DNA of 64,000 nt. It comes from Bimastos eiseni (lineage: Eukaryota > Annelida > Clitellata > Crassiclitellata > Lumbricidae). A program made the translations under genes and the position numbers. How positions within the stretch are numbered: position 1 is the stretch's first letter; the number at the start of each line of letters is the position of its first letter. Location: contig OY365809.1 of NCBI GenBank assembly GCA_959347315.1, positions 42,772,542 through 42,836,541 on the forward strand, in the 5' to 3' direction. Below, piece after piece: positions 18,495 through 28,979 of the stretch. The notes beneath the pieces are model-generated. The model saw only the letters and a program-made list of their open reading frames with translations. It made no database searches and was not told the DNA's origin.

Positions 18495-19265
18495 CTAGAC
18501 AATCTGGTGGTGTCCAAAACGATCAAACGGTTTTCTTGAATCTTTTGCTTCACGACAACCTTTGTCTTTGATGCCGTCGGAATAGAATAAAGGCAGAAGT
18601 GGGGAAGTGGTGAAACTGCTGAGTGGAAACTCTTGTTTTCCAAATGTTTCTGCTTCTTGTGGATCAATTGATTGATCAAAATGATCATCGCGCGAACGCT
18701 TTCGTCTTTTCCCAAAGTTAACCAGAAATTGATGCAACAGTCTGTGCCTTTGTGATGCTCGATCGTTCAGTTTGAAGTAACTTGTTCGCCAGTCCGAATT
18801 CTTGCCTAGGTCAGCAGGAAAGGGTTTCGCGTTCGCATTAGATCTTTTTCCAAGGTCTGCTCGAAAAGATTTCAGTTTAATCGGCATTCGGGCAGGTCGT
18901 CTCTTCGGTAACAGTCGAATGTCTACTCCAGGAATTCCGGAAAGCTCCTGGATTCTGGAAAGTTCGAGGATGTCAGGATTCTTTTGAAGAACATGCAATA
19001 TTCTTGAATATCTCTTTACGGAAGGAATTGTGCGAAGCACCTTTTGAATTCTGCTGAGAGTGAAGTCAGGTTGTATGGCTTGGAGTTTCACAGGTTGCAC
19101 CAAGGACATGATGCGTTGAGGTGGCGTCTCACCTGGTAATGGCACAAGCCAAGTAAGTTTTGGTGGAGAGATCGCATCGGAAGCTGTATCGTCTGCTCGA
19201 GCGATATTCCGACTCAGCGACCAACAGATGTTGAGACACAGCAGAGCAATAATTATGACCGCCAT
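18495..19265 (-). CDS. putative neuropeptide / peptide-hormone precursor
   Basis: A 256-codon ORF starts at ATG 19265 in a strong context (AGCAGCATGG). The frame is open for 21 more codons upstream but has no ATG there. Residues 1-24 are a clear signal peptide (MAVIIIALLCLNICWS). Basic sites follow: KR 84-85, KRR 121-123, GKR 139-141 after SFRADL, and GKRRKR 185-190 after LLHQFLVNF; the two glycines would give C-terminal amides. Cleavage after KR-141 and at 185 would release a 43-residue amidated peptide. Internal repeats are LSRIQ-x5-IP-x-V (70-83, 102-114) and SFRADLGK/PFPADLGK (133-140, 148-155). Only one cysteine lies outside the signal peptide. I recognise no family. The length of the amidated peptide is like CRH/DH44-type hormones, but the sequence match is not convincing. 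Confidence 0.6.
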   Translation of the reverse strand: MAVIIIALLCLNICWSLSRNIARADDTASDAISPPKLTWLVPLPGETPPQRIMSLVQPVKLQAIQPDFTLSRIQKVLRTIPSVKRYSRILHVLQKNPDILELSRIQELSGIPGVDIRLLPKRRPARMPIKLKSFRADLGKRSNANAKPFPADLGKNSDWRTSYFKLNDRASQRHRLLHQFLVNFGKRRKRSRDDHFDQSIDPQEAETFGKQEFPLSSFTTSPLLPLFYSDGIKDKGCREAKDSRKPFDRFGHHQIV

Positions 19266-19351
19266 GCTGCTTAGGAATTTTCCGATGTTCTTCAATGAAA
19301 AAAGTTTGAGTATCTTATTAATGTCCACAGATAATTTGCTCTGGCGGTGAA

Positions 19352-19362
19352 CCTGTGTTGGT
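19352..19362 (-). promoter_or_regulatory. possible 5'-UTR splice acceptor of the peptide-precursor gene
   Basis: Minus-strand ggtaccaacacag|GTTCACC lies 87 bp before the ATG. If used, a noncoding exon lies further right, consistent with the promoter-like sequence near 20000. Confidence 0.3.
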
Positions 19363-19959
19363 ACCTTAATTAAATTTTATTATCGGATTGAATGACTTCA
19401 AAATTGATCTAAACCATGCATTTCAATTGGTGAGATCGAATGTCATAATCAATAAGCAATACGGTTTTTCTTCAAGCCAGGACTACAAGTTACTATAAAT
19501 AACTTAGTTCTATGACTTCTATTCAGTCATAAATGCAAGATCGCAATTGACTTTCGCGACAAAGGTACGTAGACAATTAATATAATTCATAAAATTCAAT
19601 ATAATTTAACTAATTAAATCAATCATCTCAAAATCCCTAGAACTTCATATATCTGCAGATTCCCTTTCTAAATTAAAGTTACCAAAATCTCACACATCCA
19701 TTCACAATTAGGTCGGTAAATATGATGACAATGATCAACGAAGTAGAATTCCTTACAAAATCAGTTTGATGAGCACACAACACAACGTTATCAGAGCTTC
19801 CGCCTGTCTTCAATCTGTGACACGTATTTATATCCTCAGTCCTTGATACTCTTAAAATCTTATGGTAGATCGTCCCATACGCCGTTTTGTTCCATCCCGC
19901 TGACAAGTTGTCTGTTTTGATCGTCTATTGAACACCTATCACCAGAATAGACGACTCGC

Positions 19960-20012
19960 CAGAACTCTAATGCTCAGAGCGTGGCCCTGTGCAGCCTATA
20001 TATGCAGACACA
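19960..20012 (-). promoter_or_regulatory. possible core promoter of the peptide-precursor gene
   Basis: The minus strand has GCATATATAGGC (a TATA box) followed about 30 bp on by CTCTGAGCATTAG, which could hold an initiator. The region is GC-richer than its flanks and lies about 740 bp upstream of the ATG, so it needs a 5'-UTR intron. Confidence 0.3.
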
Positions 20013-20219
20013 GTCAACGCGTGCGCCCTGCTTTGATATCAATTTTCTTGCGGTCTTGGCAGAGCTGACCTGTAGAATTGAGAATTCATTTCAATGAGAT
20101 TAGTTACTAAGGGCAGCATAGTTTCCAATCGCAATTACGCAACATCGAATAAGATCAAAGATTAAGGTATCATAGCTTTGCGTAATTAAATTACTATGAC
20201 GTGATATGAAATAATGTAG

Positions 20220-20480
20220 CGAAACACAATTGTATTAATCCAGTCATTGATTGACTGACTCAGTGATTGACCAGCTGATTGATTGACCGAATGACTGAAT
20301 GACAGAATGACGTACAATGGGATGAGGAACTGACTGATTTACGACTGACTGGGTGACTGACCGACTGACTGCTTCACATATTGACTGACTGACTTACTGA
20401 TTGATTGATTGGCCGATTGACTGACTCACTGGCTGACTGAGTCCTAACGACTGATGGTCTCACTGATTGCTTGGTTGACA
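20220..20480. repeat. degenerate (GACT/GATT)n region
   Basis: Imperfect GATTGACTGACT words over about 260 bp. Confidence 0.75.
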
Positions 20481-20679
20481 ATTATAATGTTTTGGAATGT
20501 CCTATTCCCTCCCAGCGAATCCATCTGAACAAACTGACTGCACAACGTCAGTAGTCAACCGTCGTCGTACGTCGAGACAAAGTTAAGCGAGGTGGCAATG
20601 ACATTCCCGTTGGGAGAGTGACTCTTTAAGTGCGGCTAATGGGAATGCCATAAGCGATGAAAAAACTAGACTTTACTGG

Positions 20680-20950
20680 AGTCTGAAGGCGATTTCCTTT
20701 CGACGCCATAGAGAGCGAGAGCGCGAACGGTTCCTTGGGCTTGGAATGACGTCATAAAAGAAACATTGAGCGTTGATGCAAAGTACAGGCGCTATAAAGG
20801 TCAACTGCATTATGACCCGATTAGCAGGACTTAATGTGCGCGAACACTGCAACTGGCAGTGCCGGTCCCAAGCCCGGATAGAGGAGGAGGGCGACCAAAT
20901 GATCTGCGTTATCACACAGTGTCGTTATACTGAAACTGCTATAATAAAAT
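20680..20950 (+). mobile_element. SINE-like family copy
   Basis: Contains CAGTGCCGGTCCCAAGCC, then GGAGGAGGGCGACC and GTTATCACACAGTGTCGTTA. The same blocks in the same order occur at 49460-49560 and 61570-61640. The repeat boundary upstream is unclear. Confidence 0.6.
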
Positions 20951-21112
20951 TGAAATTTATGTAGCACCATCGTTGGGTTTTTATTGAGTGCGTCAGGGTT
21001 TCTAGAAACTGTGTTCCGTAGATTTTCGTTCTTAGGAAGACCATCTGAGGGGTGGGGAGTGGCGTCGGGGAGAAGGGACCAACTGGCTTTGGAAGCATGT
21101 CAGGTTCAATTC

Positions 21113-21329
21113 CTGTCTTGGATGTCTTGGATATCTTGGATGCCTTTGATGTCTTGAATGTCTTGAATGTCTTGAATGTCTTGGATATCTTGGATGCCTT
21201 TGATGTCTTGAATGTCTTGGATGTCTTGAATGTCTTGGATGTCTTGGATGTCTTGAATGTCTTGAATGTCTTGAATGTCTTGAATGTCTTGAATGTCTTG
21301 AATGTCTTGGATGTCTTGGATGTCGATTG
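21113..21329. repeat. 9 bp minisatellite, about 24 copies
   Basis: Unit GAATGTCTT/GGATGTCTT in tandem with scattered GATATCTTG and GATGCCTTT variants. The period is a multiple of three, so all frames stay open, for example (DVLNVLNVL)n on plus and (IQD)n on minus. Confidence 0.95.
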
Positions 21330-21499
21330 AAAAGAGGTTTGTTATATATCTAGGATCATCTGGCGGTCTTGTATGTTGCATCTGTCTGATTGCCTCTGCC
21401 TATCTGCATCTCTGTTCGTCCGTTTGTGTAACCTACCTGTCTGCTTATCTCCTCCTCTTTGCCTCTTTGTATTTGCTTTTGTCTCTGTCTATTTCTCTG

Positions 21500-21517
21500 T
21501 ATATCTGTCTGTTTGTC

Positions 21518-21554
<37 letters not shown>

Positions 21555-21566
21555 ATATATATATCT

Positions 21567-21632
<66 letters not shown>
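21500..21632. repeat. (TC)n then (TA)n microsatellite
   Basis: CTCTCTGTCTCT sequence grading into about 35 TA units. Confidence 0.9.
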
Positions 21633-21799
21633 GTAATCTGTTTAGTTGTCTGTAATGTTTGTTTGTAGGCGCCTATCTGTCTACTTACCTCTGGTCAATA
21701 TTATGTCTATGAGCATAATTTTACTGTCTTGACTTGCAGCATCGTGTAACCATGCATGGTCCTGGCTTGAGCTGCTCGCTTGTCGTTTTTATCTACTCC

Positions 21800-22300
21800 C
21801 ACAATGCACCGCAATACGTAGAGGTCCTTTGAAAGCGCTATATAAGCTGTCGATTGTGATACGATTATTAAGTACAAAACATAGAGTGTGTATTTTTAGT
21901 CACAAGTTTATATAGCGTCACTGTGAGTCAACATGATCTACTTCCGAAGCGCTCAGTTTAACTGAGACTGCCGCTGATAATGTTATAGCGCCATAGTAAT
22001 CCTTTATTTTAAATGCGTAACAAAACTTTAATTCCCAAATGTAATAGGCCCTATACATGGCGGACTTTCACCCGGTCATGGTCATCGGGTCGTTCTCTGT
22101 GCTTCCATCTAGCGAATTCAATGGCAGTTTTTAGACAAGGATAGGACGAAGTCAACTGAGGCAACGATCACAATAGAATCTGCTGATACATCGGGAATCT
22201 GGTGGTAGATCACTTACGCTGTCGACTAACTATAATTGTTTCCGTGAGGTAAGATGATTTGCTCTCAGTCTAAGAAACCTACAATTAATTACTACTTCCA
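21800..22300. other. no gene; SINE tail at 21836
   Basis: AAAGCGCTATATAAGC at 21833-21848 is a variant of the dispersed SINE tail. The rest is unannotated. Confidence 0.4.
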
Positions 22301-22324
22301 GTTGAACCCTCTAACTATTACAAT

Positions 22325-22395
22325 CCTTGGAGCGCCTCTGAGTAGATATATTGAAGTGGTGCTATATCAAGTATTTTTGATTGATTTTGATTGAA
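22325..22395 (+). mobile_element. SINE tail copy
   Basis: GAGCGCCTCTGAGTAGATAT, then GAAGTGGTGCTATATCAAG and a GATTGATTTTGATTGA tail, matching the copies at 48120 and 51785. Confidence 0.6.
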
Positions 22396-22399
22396 TCGT

Positions 22400-22680
22400 G
22401 TTACTATCATCATTTCCTATTGTTATATTAAATTATTCATATCACAATAAAATTATTCGAAACTATTTTATCCAATCGATCAATCATGTGATATTCAATC
22501 CTATCACTCCAGTTCAATTTTTATCCTACTCTATGTTTAAACTCTCACCTGGCACATGATTATTGATGACCTCAATAATAAAATTCTATCATATCCTAAT
22601 TTATGCTATCCTATTAAGATATCATATCATATCCTAATTAATCCCATTCAATTCCTATCTAGTGTATCCTGCCCTGTGTC
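22400..22680. repeat. degenerate TATCCTA-rich sequence
   Basis: Short words such as CTATC, CCTATCA and TTATCCTA recur irregularly; simple-sequence decay. Confidence 0.5.
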
Positions 22681-22999
22681 AAATGATCGATGATTGGTGT
22701 CACCCTCCTCCTTTACCCAGGATTGGTACTCGCACTACCAGAGCACAAGTAGTGACACAGTTAGCCGTAGTCGCTAATCTTTAAAGCCTTGAAAGAATAT
22801 TCGCCACTTCAAGAAACTTATCGACATTTCAAAGAGCAAATCCCTAGTCACGGCTATCAAGTATCATCGACTTTATCTTCTTAGAGGTGGCTAGTCCTCC
22901 CCTCGCCTTCTGATCTTCTCATCGTCAGTGTTTGGTCGATACACAAGCCTACTACACTGTGCTCTCTAGCAAAAGGAATTCTATAGAATCCCATCTTAC

Positions 23000-23198
23000 C
23001 CGACCATATATTACTCGCTCTCCTGTTGGAATTTGAATCGTCGACATTTGTTTCGCTAGGACTGACGAAGCCGTTTGCACCAGAAAAATCAATTGACAAG
23101 TGCCCAAGAGCGCAATGTATGCAATGAGTGCTGACTTGGGTGCAGCGATTGACACCAATGAATTGCCATGCAACGGATAGAGATTGGAGGCGTCTCTG
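23000..23198 (-). CDS. candidate exon with a transmembrane or signal segment
   Basis: Acceptor acaactttcag and donor CGG|gtaaga bound 66 full codons (phase 2 in, 0 out). Near the middle is the hydrophobic stretch SALIAYIALLGTCQLIFLVQ followed by TASSVLA, like a signal or signal-anchor segment. No in-frame ATG precedes the helix, so this would be an internal exon. No family recognised and no partner exon found. Confidence 0.35.
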
Positions 23199-23239
23199 CT
23201 GAAAGTTGTGCTGACTACGTGCTAACCACTCCAGAGCTG

Positions 23240-23560
23240 AACTGATTGCGTGTCGAAAAGTAATAAATGAATAGTTGCATGACTAAAAGTTAAATGAATG
23301 GTTGCATTGAAAGTTATGTGATGAATAGTAATGAATAGTTATACGATGAAAAGAATATATTTATTAATGAGTTGCATATGTCGTGTATAATATATTATGA
23401 TGTTTTATGAATAGTTAATGGTTTTAGAATGACAAATTAAATGAGCAGTAGTATTAGTAATTTATATGGTGAAAGGTCAGATGAACTATTTTATTGATAG
23501 TAACGAATAGTTTCATAAATAGTTATATTATGAAAGGTTGTCGGTGTAGATATAAAGTTA
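23240..23560. repeat. degenerate AT-rich tandem words
   Basis: ATGAATAGTTATATGATGAAAAGTT-like words recur imperfectly about eight times. Confidence 0.6.
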
Positions 23561-23716
23561 TCGAACCAATTATAAAGTTGTTTTAATGGTTACATGTGTT
23601 GAACACTATCACATCTTTCTTTGAAGAATCAGATCTATAAAACAGATGATCTTTCAATGTTTATTCGATGGTAACAATAATCTATTAATATAATATATTT
23701 TTTTGCCCTGAGGTAC

Positions 23717-23768
<52 letters not shown>

Positions 23769-23769
23769 G
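23717..23769. repeat. (ATT)n microsatellite at the 3' end of the RLE element
   Basis: About 17 ATT units. On the minus strand this is the TAA-type run directly after the stop codon and an 18 bp 3' sequence of the retrotransposon at 23787. Confidence 0.95.
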
Positions 23770-23786
23770 TTATCGCCCATGATGAG

Positions 23787-26225
23787 CTAAGTGAGGGTTG
23801 GCAATGTCCCGAAGAAGCAGGCTGCGTTCCCACGCTGAAGGACAACTGAGATACGTTGGAACAGAAATGACGTCTCCATTGGATCGTGGGTTGCAGCACT
23901 CGTTCGACTACCCAACTCTGAGATGAACTCCAGTCCTTCACTGCTCCAAGCGCCGCCGGATTCCAAGGAGAGGGCTACGAAGTCGTGGGTGTTGGTTATG
24001 GTGGAATACTTGGTCCTCTTCGTCTTAGCTGCGCGTTCGGCTGCTTCGCCAGCTCTGATAGATGTGTCGACAAGATGTGACTTGGCGTAGGTGTCGGGCA
24101 CTGTCACATCCCATGCCAGACATCGACCACGTGTCCAAGGAATGAGCGTGACGCCGTCCGGTCGCTTTCCATCTTCTCTTAGCAAGCCGAGAGGTTCCTT
24201 TTGCGCTGGAATCTTCGCCCTGCCAAGAGCTCTCCAGATGACATCGTTCAACATGCTGTGTCGTTGATGTTTTCCGCTGCCTCTTCTACAAATTAGTCCA
24301 TGGAGCCCTTTTGCGTCGACGCTCTCTTGACATTGGTGACACAAATGTGGCTCGCAGAGCGTCGTTCCTAGCCTCAACCCGGCTGCCAGTCGTACATCCT
24401 CGTTTGAGAGGCGCAGGCCTAGGGCAGTCACAGGGGGCGCTAGCATCCAGTCTCCAGAATGAGGTGCTCGTGAGGCCAGCAGGCGAGCACGGTCGCATGG
24501 ATTGTTATTGGAATCCAGCAGACCTTTCCATGCCTTGTCTGTGAATCGGAGGTCCCATTCTTTCTGGCGATAACTTGCTGCTCCTGTTGGTGGTTCTGCA
24601 TCTGTCAGGGTCTTCCAAGCGTTGAGTGCTGAACTCGCAAGTTCATATGGTTCCTCAGCAGACTCTGTTGGTAGGATGCATGCCTGGAGTTCGCTTGTAC
24701 TCGCAGCAGAAGCCAGAAAGGCAGAAAGTGCCAGCGTAGATGCACAACGAACTCCCAGACCACCATCTCTCACCGGCAAAGAAGCCTGGAGCCAGCGGTC
24801 ACCGTCAAGGTCCACATTTAAAATGGTTGACAGTCCTTCTCTCAGCAGTTGATCAAACCGAGCCAAGCCCGGGCAATCAGCGCAGACGGCTGTGCGCAGA
24901 CTGTACAAGAGCTTCGGTACACTTAGACTGTTTCTTAGCAGAACCAGAGCGTCATGTGTATAAAGCAAGGACAATCTTCCGATTGCCCTCTCGAGGTCAT
25001 TGGCCTTTGAATTAACGACCATGTTCACAGCTGGACCTGAAATTAGAGGTGCACCCAACAAGGTCATGTCCTCGAGGGCTATGCTCGTGAACTCTTGGAA
25101 CGCAGGGTCATTGTTCGGCATCTGGGTGTTGTGACACGCGATTTCGCATTTGCTGCGGTTCAATAGCAATCCCAGATTCTTTGATTCCTGCTCGATTAAT
25201 TGAACGTCGTCGGCCACTGTTTCCTTGTTACCTCCCAATGTCAGGTCATCCAGATATCCGATACGCAGATCCGAACGAAGCTTCATCAGAATCGGTTGCA
25301 GCACAAGACAGAATTCCAGAGGTCCCAAAGGATCGCCTTGCTGCGTTCCTTCTTCGGATCGAATTGTGTTTGAACCATAGCGCAACAGTGGACGGTTTGA
25401 ATAGGCAGCGTGAGCAAAGTGGTAGAGCTCTGGGATCTCTCTAGCAACTGCCTCTAGAAGACAATCTCTGCGCAGAGTGTTAAAGGCATTGGCGAAGTCG
25501 AGCTTCACTAGGACGCTGTCCTCAGGCATTGTGGAAATCCAGCGACGTGTCGCATGGACAGCTGCCTCAGCGCCTCCTGGAATGCCTACCCCAAGCTGAA
25601 TGGGGGCGAGCAGTTGAGACAGCCTTGTTACCGCATGCGAATTAGCGCACTTTGCCGCCAGACGACGCCATGTGTAGCCCACGGCGATCGGTCTTATGCC
25701 TCCGTCCTTCTTGCTCAGGGCTAAAAGGTTTGCCCCATAGATGACCTCATTCACCTCTTCGGATAGACCTCCCTTTAGGAGCAGATTGACAAGGTCAGAT
25801 AGATGTTGCCCGATGTTGTCATCTACTCCATAGGCCATCAGATCCTTTAAGTGTTGTGGAGTAATGCCATCTGGACCACCAGCCGAATCCGCAGGGAAAG
25901 AGGAGATTGCCCTAGCGACATCTTCTTTAGAAACTTGAAGCGGGATGAAGCGATCGGAACTGTCTGGATCACATGGGGTTCTCCTGTCCACTGGTGCAGG
26001 CGGGTGCTTTTTCTTAAGCGCGGCCAGAGTTTCAGGTGTGTCCAGTGCCGGTTTGTCCTCGCTGCAGATGAGACGGATGGCTGCCTTGAAATTGCCTTCC
26101 TCCAGCTTGCTTGCAACTGTTGAGGCTAAATACCTGGCGTGGTCGCATTTAGCGGACTTGAGCTTACGACTTGACGTCAGTGGCAATTCATCGTTAGTTG
26201 ACTGGTCTGGTCCCTGCAGTTTTTT
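23787..26225 (-). mobile_element. RLE-type non-LTR retrotransposon (R2/R4/Dong-like), 5'-truncated
   Basis: One uninterrupted frame encodes 799 residues from codon 26186 and stays open through 13 more codons into the flanking TAA repeat. Codon 26186 is TTG, and no ATG opens the frame, so the 5' end is missing. Residues 104-115 are GPDGITPQHLKD; the RT boxes follow at 228-236 (KLDFANAFN), 280-289 (GTQQGDPLGP) and 311-314 (YLDD). C-terminal to RT come a CCHC-like cluster (C616, C619, H629, C633), then KRPDG (674-678), WDVT (692-695) and KRTKY (723-727), the restriction-like endonuclease layout of R2/R4/NeSL-type LINEs. The R2 zinc fingers upstream of RT are absent. The lack of stops or frameshifts means a young copy. 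R4/Dong is my best clade guess because Dong targets TAA repeats. Confidence 0.85.
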
Positions 26226-26271
26226 TATTATTATTATTTTATTATTTTATTATTTTATTATTTTATTATTA

Positions 26272-26315
<44 letters not shown>

Positions 26316-26345
26316 ATTATTGATATTATTACTATTTTTGTTATC
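26226..26345. repeat. (TTA)n microsatellite at the 5' side of the RLE element
   Basis: ATTATTATTTTATT units then pure ATT, about 120 bp. Together with 23717-23769 it brackets the retrotransposon, as expected for insertion into a TAA array. Confidence 0.95.
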
Positions 26346-26430
26346 ATTATTATTATTATTGTATTAATATTAAGTAGGTTTGTAACGCTCGCTAGGTTAC
26401 ACTGAAATGTGAATCTGAAATAGAAAGTTT
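26346..26430 (-). mobile_element. 3' end of an old L2/CR1-like LINE
   Basis: TTTGTAACGCTCGCTAGGTT, then ACACTGAAATGTGAATCTGA, resembles TTTGTAACGCGCACAAGATC, then ACACCTAAATGGGAATCTGA, at the 3' end of the LINE at 36285-36330. Both sit next to an (ATT)n tail in the same orientation. Confidence 0.6.
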
Positions 26431-26439
26431 CATGTATTG

Positions 26440-26850
26440 AGAACTGATCCATTGGCCGTGATGTTCCATAATGTATGGAATGTGAGATTTAACTCAGATC
26501 ATGTACGCCGACCGTAGTATACACTAAAGAAATGTGAACGAAGGTAAAATAATGTACCTGCGGATAATGTAAGTAAACGAAAATTAAGCTAAAGAAAATG
26601 TTGGCTAGGAAAATCTTAGACAAGGATAAGTGCGCTATCATGGTAATGCGTGAAAAGGAAAAGTACGGTAGAGCCATGTGAGCAAGGGCGATGCATGTAA
26701 AGGTAATGGTTATAAACTAAAAAATGTGAGCCAACGTAATGCATGCAAAGGTAACTGTACAGTGGCTAAGGAATGCGAACTAAGATAATGTACACTCAGG
26801 AATGCAATGTTCAGTTGCGTTCAGTTAATTTACTCCACGCGCGACTGTGT
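26440..26850. other. AT-rich, weak internal repeats
   Basis: AAGGTAATG, AATGTAC and GCATGTAAAGGTAATG words recur; no gene seen. Confidence 0.4.
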
Positions 26851-27051
26851 AGTGTTGCGTCGTGTTTTACCTAGCATACAGACGGAGACAGACACAGTTA
26901 CAGAAGGATAGTGCAAGGGAGAGAGATACCCAGAAGCAGGATCAGGCAGTGAGCGAGACATACAGAAAGAAAGAAAAAGAAACAACGGGAGTTAGAAAGA
27001 CGGAGACAGAGACATATATGGAACCAACACACCGATCCAAGCAGAAAGATA

Positions 27052-27052
27052 T

Positions 27053-27093
<41 letters not shown>
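27052..27093. repeat. (CAGA)n microsatellite
   Basis: Ten perfect CAGA units. Confidence 0.95.
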
Positions 27094-27094
<1 letters not shown>

Positions 27095-27379
27095 GTAGAT
27101 CAATTGACATTCGTGCTCTGGCGGATATTATTCCGTTTTCGTTCTGATTGTGTCCATCTTTTTATTGGATGGCAAACAGTTGACCGTCTCAGTTGGCACG
27201 TCGCCTCATTTATTTACACCAGTGCCACTACTATGGCATGGCTACCACCACCTCCACACGGCTACCATTACCACCACCCTGATGACTACCACCACCAATA
27301 CCACCGCTATCACCACCATGTTTGCGGCTGTGGATCCATCTACCTTGATTGACCGTCCTCCATCACTAAGGGTTGAACT

Positions 27380-27500
27380 AGTGACTGGTTCTCGCCATCA
27401 GCTTCTCGCTCTTTAATGGCGTTTCTTTCTCGGCGGGGTTTTCGTGCTGAGAGCGCAACTGAATAGTTATTCTACAGGGGCGCTATATAAATCTAAAGAT
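27380..27500 (+). mobile_element. SINE-like family copy (3' half)
   Basis: TTTCTCGGCGGGGTTTTCGT, then CTGAATAGTTATTCTACAGG and GGCGCTATATAAATC. It is the reverse complement of the 61385-61470 copy, showing that the GGCGCTATATAAAT tail belongs to this family. Confidence 0.6.
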
Positions 27501-27551
27501 ACAATACGATACTATAGCTACCACTACTATTACCAAAGCTATAGTAGTAGG

Positions 27552-27552
<1 letters not shown>

Positions 27553-27614
<62 letters not shown>
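27553..27614. repeat. (TA)n microsatellite
   Basis: About 30 TA units; produces poly-YI ORFs on both strands. Confidence 0.95.
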
Positions 27615-27619
<5 letters not shown>

Positions 27620-27989
27620 CCATGAGGCATTTGAAGAAAAGATGGAGTGACGGAGAAAAGAGAGGGATAAAGTGAGATAGAGGAAGCCAGGCGAGAAGGC
27701 AGAGTGACAGAAAGGCAGGGAGAGACAGGGGTTAAATTATAATGGAGATGGAGGAATTTGTGAGACGTGGACGTGGAGAGAGAACGTGGAATATAGGCCT
27801 GGCTGTGGATGAATAGATCGAGGGCGACTAATCGAGAGCAACTCAAAAACACGAATGTGTAGCAAAATACGATTAGGATGAGGTTGAGGAAGAGATGGTC
27901 GTGCTCAAGCATCGGATGGACTCCTCCGCTGTGGCATCAGATACCATGACACCATGACCCCAGATGGCACTACACAACCACTAATGGCA

Positions 27990-28116
27990 TACACACTCAC
28001 TCACTCACTCACTCACTCACTCACTCACTGTCTCTCTCTCTCTCTGTCTCTCTCTCTGTTTCTCTCTCTGTCTCTCTCTCTGTCTCTCTCTCTGTCTCTC
28101 TCTCACGCTCTCTCTG

Positions 28117-28204
<88 letters not shown>

Positions 28205-28320
28205 GCTCTGCATCTCTCACCTCCTTCTCTCTCATCACTCACTCTTTCACTAATTCTGCCTCTGCCTCTCCCTGCCTACCTCTCTCTCTCTCTCTCTCTG
28301 TCTGTCTTTGTCTCTGTCTT
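27990..28320. repeat. (ACTC)n then (TC)n microsatellite
   Basis: CACTCACTCACT to 28028, then about 180 bp of CTCTCT with GTCTCT interruptions, and further CTCT at 28280-28320. Confidence 0.95.
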
Positions 28321-28769
28321 TCTCAGATTTCATGATTCGTCACAAAGGTCTTCAAGGTTGACTGCCAGAGGGGCAAAAGAAGCAGTTGCGGGGATTGTGT
28401 TTGTTTTTTCTGATCCCGTTTTTCTGCCGTACGTCCTTCGTCTTGCCTCATTCACAGTATTCCATTTTCATTGAAAATGTTGCGCTGTATAGCGTGGACT
28501 TCTGAATAACAATTATTGGACGCACAGTCTGGATCCGCCAATCCAAGATTCGACGGCATTTTATGTTACTTAGTTCATGAGGGCGCAGAATAAAATGTAC
28601 ATGTTCATGACAATGAATGCATACATGTATACACATTGTAGCTGCATGTGCGACATATGTATATGTATGTATGTGTGTACGTATGTATGTATGTACGTGT
28701 TGTGGCATAGTTATCGGCAAACACGTATGAGTGCCTGCATGCTTTTTATGCCTTGTATGCATTTGCATA

Positions 28770-28977
28770 TGTGACAGGCATTGCACTAAAACCGGAATTT
28801 TGTAAAAATGCATGCATTTAAGGCGATTTGTAAAATCCCCCCATTTAGGGTTAGTGGTAGGTATGGGGTTCGGGTTAGGGTTAGGGTTAGTGTGGCGTCA
28901 GGTTTACTATAGGAATAGGTTTTATAAATTGCCTAGGCATTTACAAAATTCTCGGTTTCCAGACATTGCCTGTCACA
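28770..28977. mobile_element. MITE-like TIR element with telomere-like core
   Basis: The left end is TGTGACAGGCATTG and the right end reversed is TGTGACAGGCAATG. The inverted similarity continues through AACCGGAATTTTGTAAA / AACCGAGAATTTTGTAAA to about 60 bp. The 70 bp between the arms contains GGGTTAGTGGTAGG and TTCGGGTTAGGGTTAGGGTTA (28870-28890), that is, TTAGGG-type repeats. No coding capacity. No exact target-site duplication was seen. Confidence 0.65.
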
Positions 28978-28979
28978 TC

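Noticed and set aside
20850..20945. HDV-like ribozyme in the GGTCCCAAGCCCGG repeat
   Set aside because: The core word resembles part of the HDV sequence, but the nested double-pseudoknot pairing could not be drawn; treated as a SINE-like block.
24286..26316. Multiple ORFs of 70-120 codons overlapping the retrotransposon
   Set aside because: Shadows of the 799-codon RT frame; none has a domain of its own.
28860..28895. Chromosome-end telomere
   Set aside because: Only about three TTAGGG units, inside a TIR element with sequence continuing on both sides.
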